Positions 22,300 through 32,602 are shown, counted from the first letter of the stretch. The stretch is DNA of 64,000 nt from Methylomonas koyamae (GCF_019669905.1 NZ_AP019777.1:3472001-3536000), one strand, 5' to 3'. Notes: generated by a model from the sequence alone, not told the origin. Numbers and translations are program-made.

Positions 22300-24192
22300 T
22301 TACAAAATCTCCGCCAAATTGCCTTTGTCTTCCAACCAGATCTTACGGTCGCCGGCTCGTTTCTTTGCCAGCAATAGATCCATCTGCTGAAACGCCTCGG
22401 CGTGGTCCGGCACCGTCAATTGCACCAGCCGGCGCGTATCCGGATTCATCGTCGTTTCGCGCAGTTGCGACGGATTCATTTCGCCCAAACCCTTGAAACG
22501 CTGGATATTGATCTTGCCGCTGAGTTTTTCGGCTTCGATCCGCGCCAGCACACCCAAACGTTCCGATTCGTCCAACGCGTAAAACACCTTTTTGCCGACG
22601 TCTATACGGTACAACGGCGGCATTGCCACGAACACATGGCCGGCTTCGACCAAGGCTTTGAAATGCTTGTAAAACAGTGCGCAAATCAAGGTCGCGATAT
22701 GGTTACCGTCGGAATCGGCATCGGCTAGGATGCAGATTTTGCCGTAACGCAGATTGCTGAGATCGTCGCTGTCCGGCTCGATGCCCAGCGCCACGGCGAT
22801 GTCGTGCACTTCCTGCGACGCCATCACCTCGTTGGAATCGACTTCCCAGGTGTTCAAGATTTTGCCGCGTAACGGCATGATGGCCTGGAACTCGCGGTCG
22901 CGAGCCTGTTTGGCCGAACCGCCGGCCGAATCGCCCTCGACCAGAAACAGTTCGGTACGGCTGATATCCTGCGCCGAACAATCGGCCAGCTTGCCGGGTA
23001 AGGCCGGCCCGGCCGTGATTTTCTTGCGGACGATTTTCTTGGCCGAGCGCAAGCGTTTTTGGGCGCTGGCCAAGATGATCTCGGCGATTTTCTCGCCTTC
23101 CTGCGGATGCTGGTTCAGCCACAGGCTGAAGGTATCCTTGGCTACGCCGGAGACAAAAGTCACACATTCGCGCGAACTCAAGCGTTCCTTGGTTTGCCCG
23201 GAGAATTGCGGATCTTCCAGTTTCACCGACAGCACGAAATGGCAATTTTCCCAGACGTCTTCCGGCGCGATCTTGACGCCGCGCGGCAGCAGATTGCGAA
23301 AATCCAGAAACTCGCGGATTGCTTCGGTCAAACCGGCGCGCAGGCCGTTGACGTGGGTACCGCCTTGCGCGGTCGGCACCAGGTTGACGTAACTTTCCGC
23401 GACCGCCTCCGGCAGACTGTCCGGCGTCCAGACGATACCCCACTCCACCGCCTCGTTGCTGGCGACCATGTTGGCCATGAACGGCGGCTGCGGAAAGATT
23501 TCGGCATCGCCGACCCGGTCCAGCAAGTACTCCTGCAAGCCGTTCTGGTAGCACCATTCCAAGCGTTCGTCGCTGAGCTCGGACACCAGCACGATTTTCA
23601 GCCCCGGACACAGCACGGCCTTGGCCCGCAATACGTGCTTCAGCTTGCTGACCGAGACCCGGTTGGAATCGAAATACTTGGGGTCCGGCCAGAAATGCAC
23701 GCTGGTACCGGTGTTGTTTTTGCCGACGTTGCCGGTTTGCACCAATTCGCCGACTTTATCGCCGCCGGCAAACTCCATTTGGTAAACGCCGCCGCCGCGT
23801 TTGATCTCGACCAGCAATTTCTCGGACAGCGCATTGACCACCGACACACCGACGCCGTGCAGGCCGCCGGAGAACTGGTAATTCTTATTGGAAAATTTAC
23901 CGCCGGCGTGGAGTTGGGTCAGGATCACCTCGACACCGGGAATGCCTTGTTCCGGATGCATATCGACCGGCATGCCGCGGCCGTCGTCGACGACCTTGAC
24001 CGAGCCGTCTTTATACAACGTCACTTCGATGTACTTTGCGTAACCGGCCAGCGCTTCGTCGACGCTGTTATCGACCACTTCCTGCACCAAATGGTTGGGC
24101 CGGGTGGTATCGGTGTACATGCCGGGACGCTTGCGCACCGGGTCCAGGCCGCTCAGCACCTCAATCGCGGCGGCGTTGTATTCTTGGGTCAT
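22300..24192 (-). CDS. parE: DNA topoisomerase IV subunit B
   Basis: A 630-residue GHKL ATPase/Toprim subunit that decatenates daughter chromosomes with ParC. It begins with the Bergerat fold (GLDPVRKRPGMYTD; ADDGRGMPV-type VVDDGRGMPVD; GGLHGVGVSVVNAL). The transducer follows, then the Toprim domain with LVEGDSAGGSAKQARDREF and the DADSDGNHI acidic motif, and a C-terminal RFKGLGEMNPSQL block. The length and the lack of the long GyrB insertion identify ParE rather than GyrB. parC is not next to it. Confidence 0.96.
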   Translation of the reverse strand: MTQEYNAAAIEVLSGLDPVRKRPGMYTDTTRPNHLVQEVVDNSVDEALAGYAKYIEVTLYKDGSVKVVDDGRGMPVDMHPEQGIPGVEVILTQLHAGGKFSNKNYQFSGGLHGVGVSVVNALSEKLLVEIKRGGGVYQMEFAGGDKVGELVQTGNVGKNNTGTSVHFWPDPKYFDSNRVSVSKLKHVLRAKAVLCPGLKIVLVSELSDERLEWCYQNGLQEYLLDRVGDAEIFPQPPFMANMVASNEAVEWGIVWTPDSLPEAVAESYVNLVPTAQGGTHVNGLRAGLTEAIREFLDFRNLLPRGVKIAPEDVWENCHFVLSVKLEDPQFSGQTKERLSSRECVTFVSGVAKDTFSLWLNQHPQEGEKIAEIILASAQKRLRSAKKIVRKKITAGPALPGKLADCSAQDISRTELFLVEGDSAGGSAKQARDREFQAIMPLRGKILNTWEVDSNEVMASQEVHDIAVALGIEPDSDDLSNLRYGKICILADADSDGNHIATLICALFYKHFKALVEAGHVFVAMPPLYRIDVGKKVFYALDESERLGVLARIEAEKLSGKINIQRFKGLGEMNPSQLRETTMNPDTRRLVQLTVPDHAEAFQQMDLLLAKKRAGDRKIWLEDKGNLAEIL

Positions 24193-24494
24193 GGTGTCTT
24201 GTCAAAGTTAATGAACGAGTGTCGGCCGGCCATTATATGCCAAGCCAACCGCGCAACGGAGGCTACGGGCAAATGTTCGTAGCGGTGAGCGCGAGCCGGA
24301 ACCACTGAATTCATAAGCACCCTGGCCGGTGCAACAGCCAGTTGCGCGAATTCCAACTCACATTGCTAGCCGTTATCGAATGGGTGTGATCGAGGTTAAA
24401 GGTATGTTTTTCGGATTGAAACGGCCACCATTGCATTCGACGCGCATGAATCTATCACACGCGGTTATCGGCCTGCCCTTGGCAGATAAGGAAA

Positions 24495-24534
24495 GGCTCT
24501 GCGAAAAGCCGGACTAACGGCATTTTCCAGAGCC
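24495..24534 (-). terminator. Long-stem terminator downstream of the tail-tube-like gene
   Basis: On the minus strand GGCTCTG-GAAAA-t-GCCG pairs with CGGC-TTTTC-g-CAGAGCC around a TTAGTC loop, and TTTCCTT follows. It lies 60 bp after the stop of the minus-strand gene at 24595. The remaining sequence between parE and this hairpin (24193-24494) shows no gene. Confidence 0.6.
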
Positions 24535-24594
24535 CTATTGCTTATTGTGATGGGGAGCCAACTATATCGGTCTTGGCGGTAGACCCGATTTCGA

Positions 24595-25092
24595 TCAGCG
24601 CAGCCGTTGAACTTGGTCGGCGGCAAACACGATGGTTTCTTTGCCGGGCGTCGTGTCGTTGAAATCGATCGATGCCGGCCACAAGCCATTGAAGCTCCAC
24701 TCCGCAATGGGTGTCATCGCCTGGTCATAGGCGATCAGTGTCGCATCGACCCGCGACCGGGCTGACCGTCCGCTGACAAACTGTTGTCGCCAAGTCCAAA
24801 GATCCATCGACTTGGTCAAACCTTTGCTGCAAGTAATATTTTTAACCGACAAGCGTCCGGGTATCTTAACTGTAAGGTTCTCTCCGCGCGCACTAACCCT
24901 GGTTTGCTCCACTTCGTTCTGCGAACCCATGCCTTTGCAATCCGTGAAATAAGTGGTGATACCGCCTGCGCTGAATTCGTAATAGACCAACGGGGCGGCA
25001 TTATCTATGACATTCTCAACGGCGCCGCCGCTGGCTGACGAAACCATGAGCGCACCCAATAAAACGCTGATAAAACGGCTAGTTGTTTTCAT
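24595..25092 (-). CDS. Exported protein resembling phage tail-tube protein (T4 gp19-like)
   Basis: 165 residues. A signal peptide is obvious (MKTTSRFISVLLGALMVSSASGG). The mature part ends with ITCSKGLTKSMDLWTWRQQF, then SRVDATLIAYDQAMTPIAEW and SFNGLWPASIDFND. This matches the order found in the gp19/TIGR02241 tail-tube family: KRG(L/I)-LWxW, a polar exchange strand, then W-x-F-x-x-x-W-P. Cytoplasmic tube proteins do not carry a Sec signal, so export is unusual. Two Cys could form a disulfide in the periplasm. No sheath, baseplate or other tail gene is nearby; a terminator follows. The family link is by motif only. Confidence 0.6.
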   Translation of the reverse strand: MKTTSRFISVLLGALMVSSASGGAVENVIDNAAPLVYYEFSAGGITTYFTDCKGMGSQNEVEQTRVSARGENLTVKIPGRLSVKNITCSKGLTKSMDLWTWRQQFVSGRSARSRVDATLIAYDQAMTPIAEWSFNGLWPASIDFNDTTPGKETIVFAADQVQRLR

Positions 25093-25675
25093 GACATATC
25101 CTCAAAAAGTTTGGTAAATAACTATCCGGCTAAGCCTTAGCGGCGGCCGAACGGTTCGATAATTTGGTTTAGAAGAAAGCCACCGATCCGATGTTTAAAC
25201 AATCTGTCGTAAAAATCGATGAACTTCGACTTGTAGTCGCAAATGGAATGCCACTTTCCGAAAATCGGAGCAAAAACAGAATAAACCATTGAATAAAAAC
25301 AATTATTTTTAAACCGCCATCGACAAACAACACCGCCAATACAGTCTATCGCCCACGGCATATCGTTTTTTGCACGAAATATCGTAAAACTTCGAGAGGT
25401 TAGTTGGTCTGGCTTGCTGACCCTTCGTACCCAGCGACGTAAAAGCTATCGAATAATGGCGTAAGCGGAGAGCGGTTCTGGCGGAAACTGGATAGAGATA
25501 CAGGCAAATCCAAGTTCATAAAGAGGCATTGCCCGCTTAAACGCCCCCCATTGCAACTGGAAATTTCGGACGTGCTTGGCTTGAGTGGGGCTTTTGCTGG
25601 GGCTTCACTCAAGCCGGATTTCTTAATACTCGCCCGCACAAAGCTAGGCGGTCGCGCCTCTACTGTTTGCGGCGG
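25093..25675. other. 583-bp gene-poor region
   Basis: No coding sequence that I can support; the open frames here (about 74-79 codons on the minus strand) lack ribosome sites and recognisable motifs. The 25093-25400 part is AT-rich compared with its surroundings and should contain the promoter of the exported tail-tube-like gene. A hairpin with a perfect 10-bp stem (GGCTTGAGTG at 25578-25587, CACTCAAGCC at 25606-25615) lies 60 bp beyond the 3' end of the SNF2 gene. Possibly the remains of a mobile or foreign segment. Confidence 0.4.
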
Positions 25676-28600
25676 TCAAACCAGCATACTGAAATACCGC
25701 TCGGCATCGGCGGCCACCTGGCGCAGCAGTGGTTCGGGAAGGCTGGGACTTTGGCTGAGCGATACGGCTTGCAAAACCAGCGTGACCTGCTCGGCCTCCA
25801 ACAGGCCGCGTGGCACGATGTCGGCGTAGAGCCAGACCGCCGCTGCGTTGACCGGCGGCGCGCGGTCCGCCCCGGCCAGCGCGGCGACCTTGTCGAGCAG
25901 GGCCGACGCCAGCAAATCCATCACGCCTGCGGTGCACTGTTGTTCCAGCAATACTTGCGCCGAGCGCAGTTTTTGCATGGCCGTCTCGTGCAGCGGATTG
26001 ACCGGCGCCGGCTCGGCGGCGGCTTCGAACACGGTGCTCGATTCGGCCAACGGCGAGGCGCCACCCAAACGCAGCAAACCGCGCCAGGTGCGGCGGTCGA
26101 TCACCGCGACCGGCAGGCCGCCGGCGGACAAGTTTTCGGCGGCTTCGTCGTCGCCTTCCCGCCAGCTTTCGACCACCACCAGCAAACCGCCGGCCTTGGC
26201 CAGCACGCGTTCGATGCGCGCGCCAAAAGCGGTCTGGATGCCGGCGACCGCCAGCCTAACGCTGTCTTCGTCGTCGGAGCCAGTTTCGGTCGGCACATGG
26301 ACGGTAGCCGGACGAGGCTGTTCCGCTTCGGTTTCCGGAACCACAAGCGGCTCGGGCGCCTCCACCCTGGCCGCATCGTCAGCCGGCGCACCGCCCGCCA
26401 AATCGTCGACCAGGCTTTCCAGCATTTTCTTGGACAGGCCAACCACGTCTTCGCTGGCATCCGGCTCGATGACGTTGTCGAACAAATCGCGCTTGCCCTT
26501 CACCAACTGGGCGACGCGCTGCTCGTAGGAATCCTCGGCCAGCAAAATGAAAATCTGCACCTTGTGTTTCTGGCCCAGACGGTGAATCCGGGCGATGCGC
26601 TGATCCAGAATCGCCGGGTTCCACGGCATGTCCAGGTTGACCAGCACCGTCGCTTCCTGCAGATTCAGGCCGGTGGCGCCGGCGTCGGTGGAAATGAACA
26701 CCTGTATCGAGTCGTCGTTACGGAAACGCTCCATCAGCTCGCCGCGCTGGCTGCTCGGCACGCCGCCGTGCAGGCGCACGCAACCCAGGCCCATGCCGCG
26801 CGCCAGCGACTCGACCATCTCGGTCATCAGCGCCCATTGCGAGAACACCACGGCCTTGCGGTTGCTTTGCAAACACAGCTCTTCCAGCAAGCGCGCCAAT
26901 TCGTCGAGTTTCGGCGAACCGACGGTTTCCTTGTCCACCAGTCCCGCCGCGTTGCAGGCCATCCGCGCTTGTTGCAATGCCGCCAACATGCGATTGCTCT
27001 CGCCCGGCGTCAGCGGCCGGCGTTTGGCGATTTGCGCGATCTGGCCGGCGGCGTGCATGGCGGCCTCGTGCAAACCCCATTGCGCATCAGACATCGCAAT
27101 GTCCAGCGTCACCTCGGTGCGGTCCGGCAACTGGTCGGCGACCAGACTACGGTCGCGGCGCAGCAACACCGGCGCAATGCGGCGGCGCAGTTCCGACAGA
27201 TTGCGGTAGCCGATGACCTTGCCGCGCTCGTCGGTGACGTGAAAATCCAATAAACAACGCCACAGCGGCCCCAGTACCCGCGCGTCCACCAGTTGCAGCA
27301 GGCTGTACAAATCCTCCAGGCGATTTTCCAGCGGCGTGCCGCTGAGCACAAACACGTAGCGGGCCGGAATCAGTTTGACGGTCGAGGCCAGTTTGGTACG
27401 CCAATTCTTGATGCGCTGGGCTTCGTCGAGGATCAGTAAGTCGGGTTTGAGTTCTTCGCCGATCAGACTCAGGTCGCGCAGCACCAATTCGTAGTTGAGG
27501 ATGAAAAAGCTCGCGTCGGCGCGGTATTGCACGCCGCGTTGCTCCGGGCCGCCGCTGACGATTTGGGTGGAAAGGCCGGTGAACTTGGCGATCTCCCGCG
27601 CCCATTGGTGTTTCAACGACGCCGGGCATACCACCAGGATGCGCTTGACACCTTCGTGCTCGGCCAACCAACTGCCAGCGGCGATGGCTTGCAAGGTCTT
27701 GCCGAGGCCCATGTCGTCGGCCAGCAAGCCCCGGCCGCGCGCCGCCAAAAACGCCACGCCGTCGACCTGATACGGAAACAATTTGACCTTCAACCCCGGC
27801 AGCACGCCGTTGCCTTGCTTGATTTGCCGGGCGATTTCCTGGCCACGCAGCGCCTGAGCCGCGTCTTCGGCGACTTGCCGGACGTATTGCACGGCATCGT
27901 CGCCGAGCAGAAAATCCTCGCGGCCGTAAACGAGTTGCGAGAAGCGGAAGAAATCCTCCGGCAGGCGGCCCGAGAAGCGGTCTTGTTCGTCGAAGAACTC
28001 GGCCAGCAGCGCCGCCAAGTCTCCGGCCAGACTGGCGCGGCGTTGCAGTTTCAGCACCGGCCTAGTCGCCGACTCCCAGGCCAGATAGACGAAGGACAAC
28101 CGGCAACCGGCGTCCTTCAGGCGTTGGTAATGCGGCTGCTTGCGGGCATGATGCAGCACCGCCTCGATATGCTTGCAGGTGCCGAGCCGGTTGCTGGCGA
28201 GATCGGGACAGGTGCAGTAATTGACGCGCTGGTCCAGCGAACGGATCTGCACCTGGTAGGAGCGCTGCCAATGCGTCGCCGACACCAACGAGGTGGCTTG
28301 CCAGGTGCCGAAACCCAGATTGCCGCTCAGCAATTTAACCCTGACCTCGTTGCGGCCCTTCTTGATCCGCTCTTGTATCGCCTCGTCCACCGCGCTATCC
28401 AGGCCGCTGGTGTCGATAGCCGCGAACTGGTCGGCATAGGCATACAGCGCGGCGACGGCATGGACGCAGGCAGTGGATTCTGGATGGCAATCGCAGCCCA
28501 CCAACAGATTGCCGTCGCCGTCGTTCGCGAGTTCCAGCCAATATTGCTCGCCGTTTTCGTCCTCGACCTGAGCCGTCAGTCGCTCCTCTTCCCGCGCGAC

Positions 28601-28708
28601 GCCAATCACCCGGTTATCGTTGAAATAGCGCAAGCCTTGCTTGATCAAATCGTCCGAGGCGATGGCGTGCAGGCGTTCGGTGTCGTAGAGGTAAATATCG
28701 TTGTCCAT
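25676..28708 (-). CDS. SNF2-family helicase with SWIM zinc finger
   Basis: A 1010-residue SWI/SNF-type ATPase. Near the N-terminus two Cys/His clusters occur: CDCHPESTACVHAVAAL (about residue 71) and CTCPDLASNRLGTCKHIEAV (about 164). The second is a clear SWIM finger (CxC...CxH). The helicase core has Walker A LADDMGLGKTLQ (about 330), the DEAQ box (LILDEAQRIKN, about 428), LSGTPLENR, and the C-terminal lobe with VFISTDAGATGLNLQ and QRIARIHRLGQ. A tail of roughly 270 residues, rich in Ala, Glu and Pro, has no recognised fold. Such proteins translocate on DNA and remodel protein-DNA complexes; the target is unknown. It stands alone between convergent/divergent neighbours. Confidence 0.93.
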   Translation of the reverse strand: MDNDIYLYDTERLHAIASDDLIKQGLRYFNDNRVIGVAREEERLTAQVEDENGEQYWLELANDGDGNLLVGCDCHPESTACVHAVAALYAYADQFAAIDTSGLDSAVDEAIQERIKKGRNEVRVKLLSGNLGFGTWQATSLVSATHWQRSYQVQIRSLDQRVNYCTCPDLASNRLGTCKHIEAVLHHARKQPHYQRLKDAGCRLSFVYLAWESATRPVLKLQRRASLAGDLAALLAEFFDEQDRFSGRLPEDFFRFSQLVYGREDFLLGDDAVQYVRQVAEDAAQALRGQEIARQIKQGNGVLPGLKVKLFPYQVDGVAFLAARGRGLLADDMGLGKTLQAIAAGSWLAEHEGVKRILVVCPASLKHQWAREIAKFTGLSTQIVSGGPEQRGVQYRADASFFILNYELVLRDLSLIGEELKPDLLILDEAQRIKNWRTKLASTVKLIPARYVFVLSGTPLENRLEDLYSLLQLVDARVLGPLWRCLLDFHVTDERGKVIGYRNLSELRRRIAPVLLRRDRSLVADQLPDRTEVTLDIAMSDAQWGLHEAAMHAAGQIAQIAKRRPLTPGESNRMLAALQQARMACNAAGLVDKETVGSPKLDELARLLEELCLQSNRKAVVFSQWALMTEMVESLARGMGLGCVRLHGGVPSSQRGELMERFRNDDSIQVFISTDAGATGLNLQEATVLVNLDMPWNPAILDQRIARIHRLGQKHKVQIFILLAEDSYEQRVAQLVKGKRDLFDNVIEPDASEDVVGLSKKMLESLVDDLAGGAPADDAARVEAPEPLVVPETEAEQPRPATVHVPTETGSDDEDSVRLAVAGIQTAFGARIERVLAKAGGLLVVVESWREGDDEAAENLSAGGLPVAVIDRRTWRGLLRLGGASPLAESSTVFEAAAEPAPVNPLHETAMQKLRSAQVLLEQQCTAGVMDLLASALLDKVAALAGADRAPPVNAAAVWLYADIVPRGLLEAEQVTLVLQAVSLSQSPSLPEPLLRQVAADAERYFSMLV

Positions 28709-28958
28709 CGCAGGTCGATTACAGTTTTCGGAATGTCCGAGATTCTAACTGGACGGAACTGCAGGCAAAACTTAAATCCGCTGCCAGCGACGCCACCGCG
28801 CTGCTTGCCGCGGGCCGGCTGAAACCGTTACATCGGGCTCACCAGTCCGCCGCTAATCAACGAATAGCAAACGCCTCCGCCAGTTCGTCCGCAATCGCAA
28901 CTAGCGTTGGCCGAATGCCGGATCGCCAATCCGGACTCAATCGGCCGGCAAAACATAC

Positions 28959-28964
28959 TATAAT
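28959..28964 (+). promoter_or_regulatory. TATAAT -10 box upstream of xseB-ispA-dxs
   Basis: A consensus TATAAT hexamer lies 36 bp upstream of xseB; the -35 region is weak. It is the best candidate promoter for the xseB-ispA-dxs operon. Confidence 0.5.
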
Positions 28965-29000
28965 GCTCGGTCATTTTTTCGAGCATAACCGCGCATACCA

Positions 29001-29234
29001 ATGACGAGACGCAAAAACGCTGCCCAATTCGAAGAAGCCATGGCCGAACTGGAAAAGTTGGTCGAGCAGATGGAGCGCGGCGATATTACGCTGGAAGAAT
29101 CGTTGAAATTCTTCGAACGCGGCGTCGGCTTGACCCGCACCTGCCAGCAAGCCTTGCAGGACGCCGAACAGAAGGTGCAGATTTTATTAGAAAAAAACGG
29201 CCAGCAAACTTTGGAGCCATTCACCGATGAGTAA
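29001..29234 (+). CDS. xseB: Exodeoxyribonuclease VII small subunit
   Basis: 77 residues with the diagnostic XseB pattern FEEAMAELEKLVEQMERGDITLEESLKFFERGV, two helices that coat the XseA filament and help degrade single-stranded DNA. Its stop overlaps the start of ispA by 8 bp, giving translational coupling in the common order xseB-ispA-dxs. The length is normal for the family. Confidence 0.95.
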   Translation: MTRRKNAAQFEEAMAELEKLVEQMERGDITLEESLKFFERGVGLTRTCQQALQDAEQKVQILLEKNGQQTLEPFTDE

Positions 29235-30120
29235 GTTGAAAGAATATTTAGTCGCCTGCCAAAACCGCGTCGAACGCGCGCTGGATGCCAGGCTGCCGGG
29301 CGAAAACATTTTGCCGCAGACGCTGCATGCGGCGATGCGCTACAGCGTTTTGGACGGCGGCAAGCGCACGCGGCCTTTGCTGACCTATGCAACCGGCGTG
29401 GCAGTGGGCCTGAGCGAAGACGAGCTGGACGCCCAGGCCTGCGCGGTGGAGTTCATCCACGTGTATTCGCTGATCCACGACGACTTGCCGGCGATGGATA
29501 ACGACGATCTGCGCCGCGGCAAACCGACCTGCCACAAGGCTTTCGACGAAGCGACGGCGATCTTGGCCGGCGACGCATTGCAAGCCCTGGCTTTCGATAC
29601 CTTGGCAAACGACGCCGCCATCAAAGCCGGCGCGGAAGCGCGGCTGAGAATGATTGCCGCATTGGCCCGCGCCAGCGGCTCGCAAGGCATGGTCGGCGGC
29701 CAAGCCATCGATTTGGGCTCGGTCGGACGCAAACTGACGCTGCCCGAATTGGAAAATATGCACATCCACAAAACCGGCGCATTGATCCGAGCCAGCGTGA
29801 ATCTGGCGGCGCTATCGAAGCCGGACCTGGATGCCGACGCCGCCAAAAAACTGGACCATTACGCCAAGTGCATCGGCTTGTCGTTCCAAGTCAAAGACGA
29901 CATTCTCGACATCGAAGCCGACACCGCTACCCTGGGCAAAACCCAAGGTAAAGACGTCGATAACGACAAACCGACCTACCCCGCCTTACTGGGTCTGGCC
30001 GGCGCCAAGGAAAAAGCCCAGCAATTGCACGAACAAGCGGTGGCAAGCTTGGCCGATTTCGGCCCCGAAGCCGACCTGTTGCGGGATTTATCCTTGTACA
30101 TCATCGAGCGCACCCATTAG
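29227..30120 (+). CDS. ispA: Farnesyl diphosphate synthase (short-chain polyprenyl synthase)
   Basis: A 297-residue trans-prenyltransferase that makes C15 farnesyl diphosphate from IPP and DMAPP. The first Asp-rich motif reads [10 protein letters not shown], the second DDILDIEAD, with GGKRTRP near the N-terminus and the upstream SLIHDD block. It is coupled to xseB and 47 bp ahead of dxs. Its product is the substrate for the squalene synthase at 35815-36906, so the operon supplies the hopanoid pathway. Lys codons here favour AAA about 2:1, unlike the following dxs. Confidence 0.95.
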   Translation: MSKLKEYLVACQNRVERALDARLPGENILPQTLHAAMRYSVLDGGKRTRPLLTYATGVAVGLSEDELDAQACAVEFIHVYSLIHDDLPAMDNDDLRRGKPTCHKAFDEATAILAGDALQALAFDTLANDAAIKAGAEARLRMIAALARASGSQGMVGGQAIDLGSVGRKLTLPELENMHIHKTGALIRASVNLAALSKPDLDADAAKKLDHYAKCIGLSFQVKDDILDIEADTATLGKTQGKDVDNDKPTYPALLGLAGAKEKAQQLHEQAVASLADFGPEADLLRDLSLYIIERTH

Positions 30121-30167
30121 ACAAGCGCTTTCCCGCCGCCCTGCGTCCCCAAGGAAATAATAACAAC

Positions 30168-32030
30168 ATGACATCTTCCGGAAACTTCCCGCTACTCGAC
30201 ACCATTGCCGGCCCGACCGACATCCGTGCCCTGAAGAAAGAGCAACTGCCGCAGTTGGCCGACGAGGTGCGTTCGTATTTGACCCACACGGTCAGTATCT
30301 CCGGCGGCCATTTCGCCGCCGGCTTGGGCACGGTGGAATTGACCGTGGCGCTGCATTATGTGTTCGATACGCCGGTAGACCAGTTGGTGTGGGATGTCGG
30401 CCATCAGGCCTATCCGCATAAGATTCTGACCGGGCGCAAGGATAGGATGACGACGATCCGCACCCTCGGTGGGGTGTCGGCGTTTCCGTCGCGCGAGGAG
30501 AGCGAGTACGACGCCTTTGGCGTCGGCCATTCGTCGACGTCGATCAGTGCGGCACTGGGTATGGCCATCGCTTCGCAGTTGCGCGGCGAGGACAAGAAGA
30601 TGGTGGCGATCATCGGCGACGGTTCGATTACCGGCGGTATGGCCTTCGAGGCGATGAACCATGCCGGCGATGTCAATGCCAATCTGTTGGTGATTTTGAA
30701 CGACAACGAGATGTCGATTTCGCCGCCGGTCGGGGCGATGAATAATTATCTGACCAAGATTTTATCGAGCAAGTTTTATTCGTCGGTCAAGAAGGAAAGC
30801 AAGAAGGCCTTGTCCAGCATGCCCAGCGTCTGGGAATTGGCGCGCAAGGCGGAAGAACATGTGAAAGGCATGATCGTGCCGGGCACCTTGTTCGAGGAGT
30901 TGGGCTTTAATTATTTCGGACCGATCGACGGTCACGATCTGGAGATGTTGGTATCGACGCTGGAGAATCTGAAGGATTTGACCGGGCCGGTGTTCCTGCA
31001 TGTGGTGACCAAGAAGGGTAAGGGCTACGCCCCGGCCGAGAAAGATCCTTTGGCTTACCACGGCGTACCGGCCTTCGATCCGACCAAGGATTTTTTGCCC
31101 AAGGCGGCGCCGTCGCCGCATCCGACTTATACCGAGGTGTTCGGGCGTTGGCTGTGCGACATGGCGGCACAAGACGAGCGGCTGTTGGGTATTACGCCGG
31201 CGATGCGCGAAGGTTCGGGACTGGTCGAGTTTTCGCAAAAGTTTCCGAAACGTTATTTCGACGTGGCGATTGCCGAACAGCACGCGGTGACCTTGGCGGC
31301 CGGCCAGGCTTGCCAAGGCGCCAAGCCGGTGGTGGCGATTTATTCGACCTTTTTGCAACGCGGTTACGACCAGTTGATTCACGACGTGGCTTTGCAGAAT
31401 CTGGATGTGCTGTTTGCGTTGGATAGAGCCGGTCTGGTCGGTCCGGACGGCCCGACCCATGCCGGGGCGTTCGATTACAGTTATATGCGCTGCATTCCGA
31501 ATATGCTGGTGATGGCGCCGGCCGACGAGAACGAGTGCCGGCAGATGCTGACCACCGGTTTCAAGCATAACGGCCCGGCCTCGGTGCGCTATCCGCGCGG
31601 CAAGGGTCCCGGTGCGGCGATCGATCCTGCGTTAACCGAACTGGAAATCGGCAAGGGCGAGATTCGCCACCAGGGCGGGCGGATTGCGATTCTGGCTTGG
31701 GGCAGCATGGTCGCACCGGCCAGCGAAGCCGGCAAGCAACTGGGCGCCACCGTCGCCAACATGCGTTTCGTCAAACCGATCGATGAAGACTTGATCCTGC
31801 AATTGGCCAAGACCCACGACGTGTTCGTCACGGTCGAGGAAAACGTGTTGGCCGGCGGCGTCGGCAGTGCGGTATTGCAATTCTTGCAACAACAGAAGAT
31901 TCTGATGCCGGTGTTGAATATCGGCCTGCCCGACCGCTTCGTCGAGCAAGGTTCTCGCGAGGAACTGCTCAGCTTGGTCGCACTCGATGCCAAGGGCATA
32001 ATGCAACAGATTGAAGCGTTCTGCGCTTGA
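30168..32030 (+). CDS. dxs: 1-deoxy-D-xylulose-5-phosphate synthase, copy 1
   Basis: A 620-residue TPP enzyme joining pyruvate and glyceraldehyde 3-phosphate, the entry step of the MEP pathway. The TPP-binding motif is [19 protein letters not shown] with NDNEMSIS; the catalytic Glu lies in [15 protein letters not shown]. The gene has its own AAGGAAATAA ribosome site and sits at the usual place after ispA. From base 30199 to 32026 it matches 43088-44915 with a single mismatch seen by eye (C30230 versus T43119); only the first ten or so codons and the last codons differ. Lys codons are strongly AAG-biased (about 27:5 by hand count), unlike its neighbours. Confidence 0.97.
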   Translation: MTSSGNFPLLDTIAGPTDIRALKKEQLPQLADEVRSYLTHTVSISGGHFAAGLGTVELTVALHYVFDTPVDQLVWDVGHQAYPHKILTGRKDRMTTIRTLGGVSAFPSREESEYDAFGVGHSSTSISAALGMAIASQLRGEDKKMVAIIGDGSITGGMAFEAMNHAGDVNANLLVILNDNEMSISPPVGAMNNYLTKILSSKFYSSVKKESKKALSSMPSVWELARKAEEHVKGMIVPGTLFEELGFNYFGPIDGHDLEMLVSTLENLKDLTGPVFLHVVTKKGKGYAPAEKDPLAYHGVPAFDPTKDFLPKAAPSPHPTYTEVFGRWLCDMAAQDERLLGITPAMREGSGLVEFSQKFPKRYFDVAIAEQHAVTLAAGQACQGAKPVVAIYSTFLQRGYDQLIHDVALQNLDVLFALDRAGLVGPDGPTHAGAFDYSYMRCIPNMLVMAPADENECRQMLTTGFKHNGPASVRYPRGKGPGAAIDPALTELEIGKGEIRHQGGRIAILAWGSMVAPASEAGKQLGATVANMRFVKPIDEDLILQLAKTHDVFVTVEENVLAGGVGSAVLQFLQQQKILMPVLNIGLPDRFVEQGSREELLSLVALDAKGIMQQIEAFCA

Positions 32031-32044
32031 TAACGAGGTGATAA

Positions 32045-32560
32045 ATGGACCGCTTACGTAATAAAATCCGCGATATTCCCGACTTCCCAAAACCCGGAAT
32101 TATCTTTAAAGACATTACGCCGCTGGTTAAAGATCCGGCCACGCTGCGCTTGTCGGTACACCAACTGTTGCACCCGTTCTTGGGCCGGGACATTACCGCG
32201 GTAGCCGGTATGGAAGCCAGAGGCTTCATTTTCGGCTCCTTGGTAGCCTGGGAACTGGGCATTCCGTTCATACCGCTACGCAAACCCGGCAAACTGCCTT
32301 ACGACGTTCAGAGCGTTTCTTACGATCTGGAATACGGCTCGGCGGAACTGGAAGTCCATATCGATGCCGTCGACAGCGACGATAGAGTGTTACTGATCGA
32401 CGACTTGCTGGCAACCGGCGGCACGGCGAAAGCCAGTTGCGACCTGATTGAGAAATTAGGCGCCCAGGTCATTGCCTGCGCCTTTGTGGTGGAACTGGAT
32501 TTTTTGGCGGGAAGAGAAAAACTGGCAGGCTACGAAGTACACTCCCTGTTGCACTACTAA
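32045..32560 (+). CDS. apt: Adenine phosphoribosyltransferase
   Basis: 171 residues with the type I PRTase PRPP loop VLLIDDLLATGGTAKA and the Apt-specific EARGFIFGSLVA and PLRKPGKLP segments. It salvages adenine to AMP. A GAGGTGATAA ribosome site precedes ATG. It lies 14 bp after dxs copy 1 and may be co-transcribed. HpnG in this island releases adenine from adenosylhopane, so salvage by Apt is a plausible link; this is inference. Confidence 0.95.
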   Translation: MDRLRNKIRDIPDFPKPGIIFKDITPLVKDPATLRLSVHQLLHPFLGRDITAVAGMEARGFIFGSLVAWELGIPFIPLRKPGKLPYDVQSVSYDLEYGSAELEVHIDAVDSDDRVLLIDDLLATGGTAKASCDLIEKLGAQVIACAFVVELDFLAGREKLAGYEVHSLLHY

Positions 32561-32574
32561 TTCAAGGAATCGAA

Positions 32575-32592
32575 AGACGCTTCCGTGCGTCT
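32575..32592. terminator. Short hairpin between convergent apt and mlaA-like genes
   Basis: AGACGC and GCGTCT around TTCCGT. It lies in the 42-bp gap between convergent genes and may serve both directions; no strong T tract. Confidence 0.35.
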
Positions 32593-32602
32593 CTAAACAA
32601 AG

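Noticed and set aside
24329..24517. 62-codon frame between parE and the tail-tube-like gene
   Set aside because: Overlaps the hairpin terminator and has no supporting signal.
25137..25639. Two small minus-strand frames of 74 and 79 codons
   Set aside because: No ribosome site, no domain, unusual composition; treated as non-coding.
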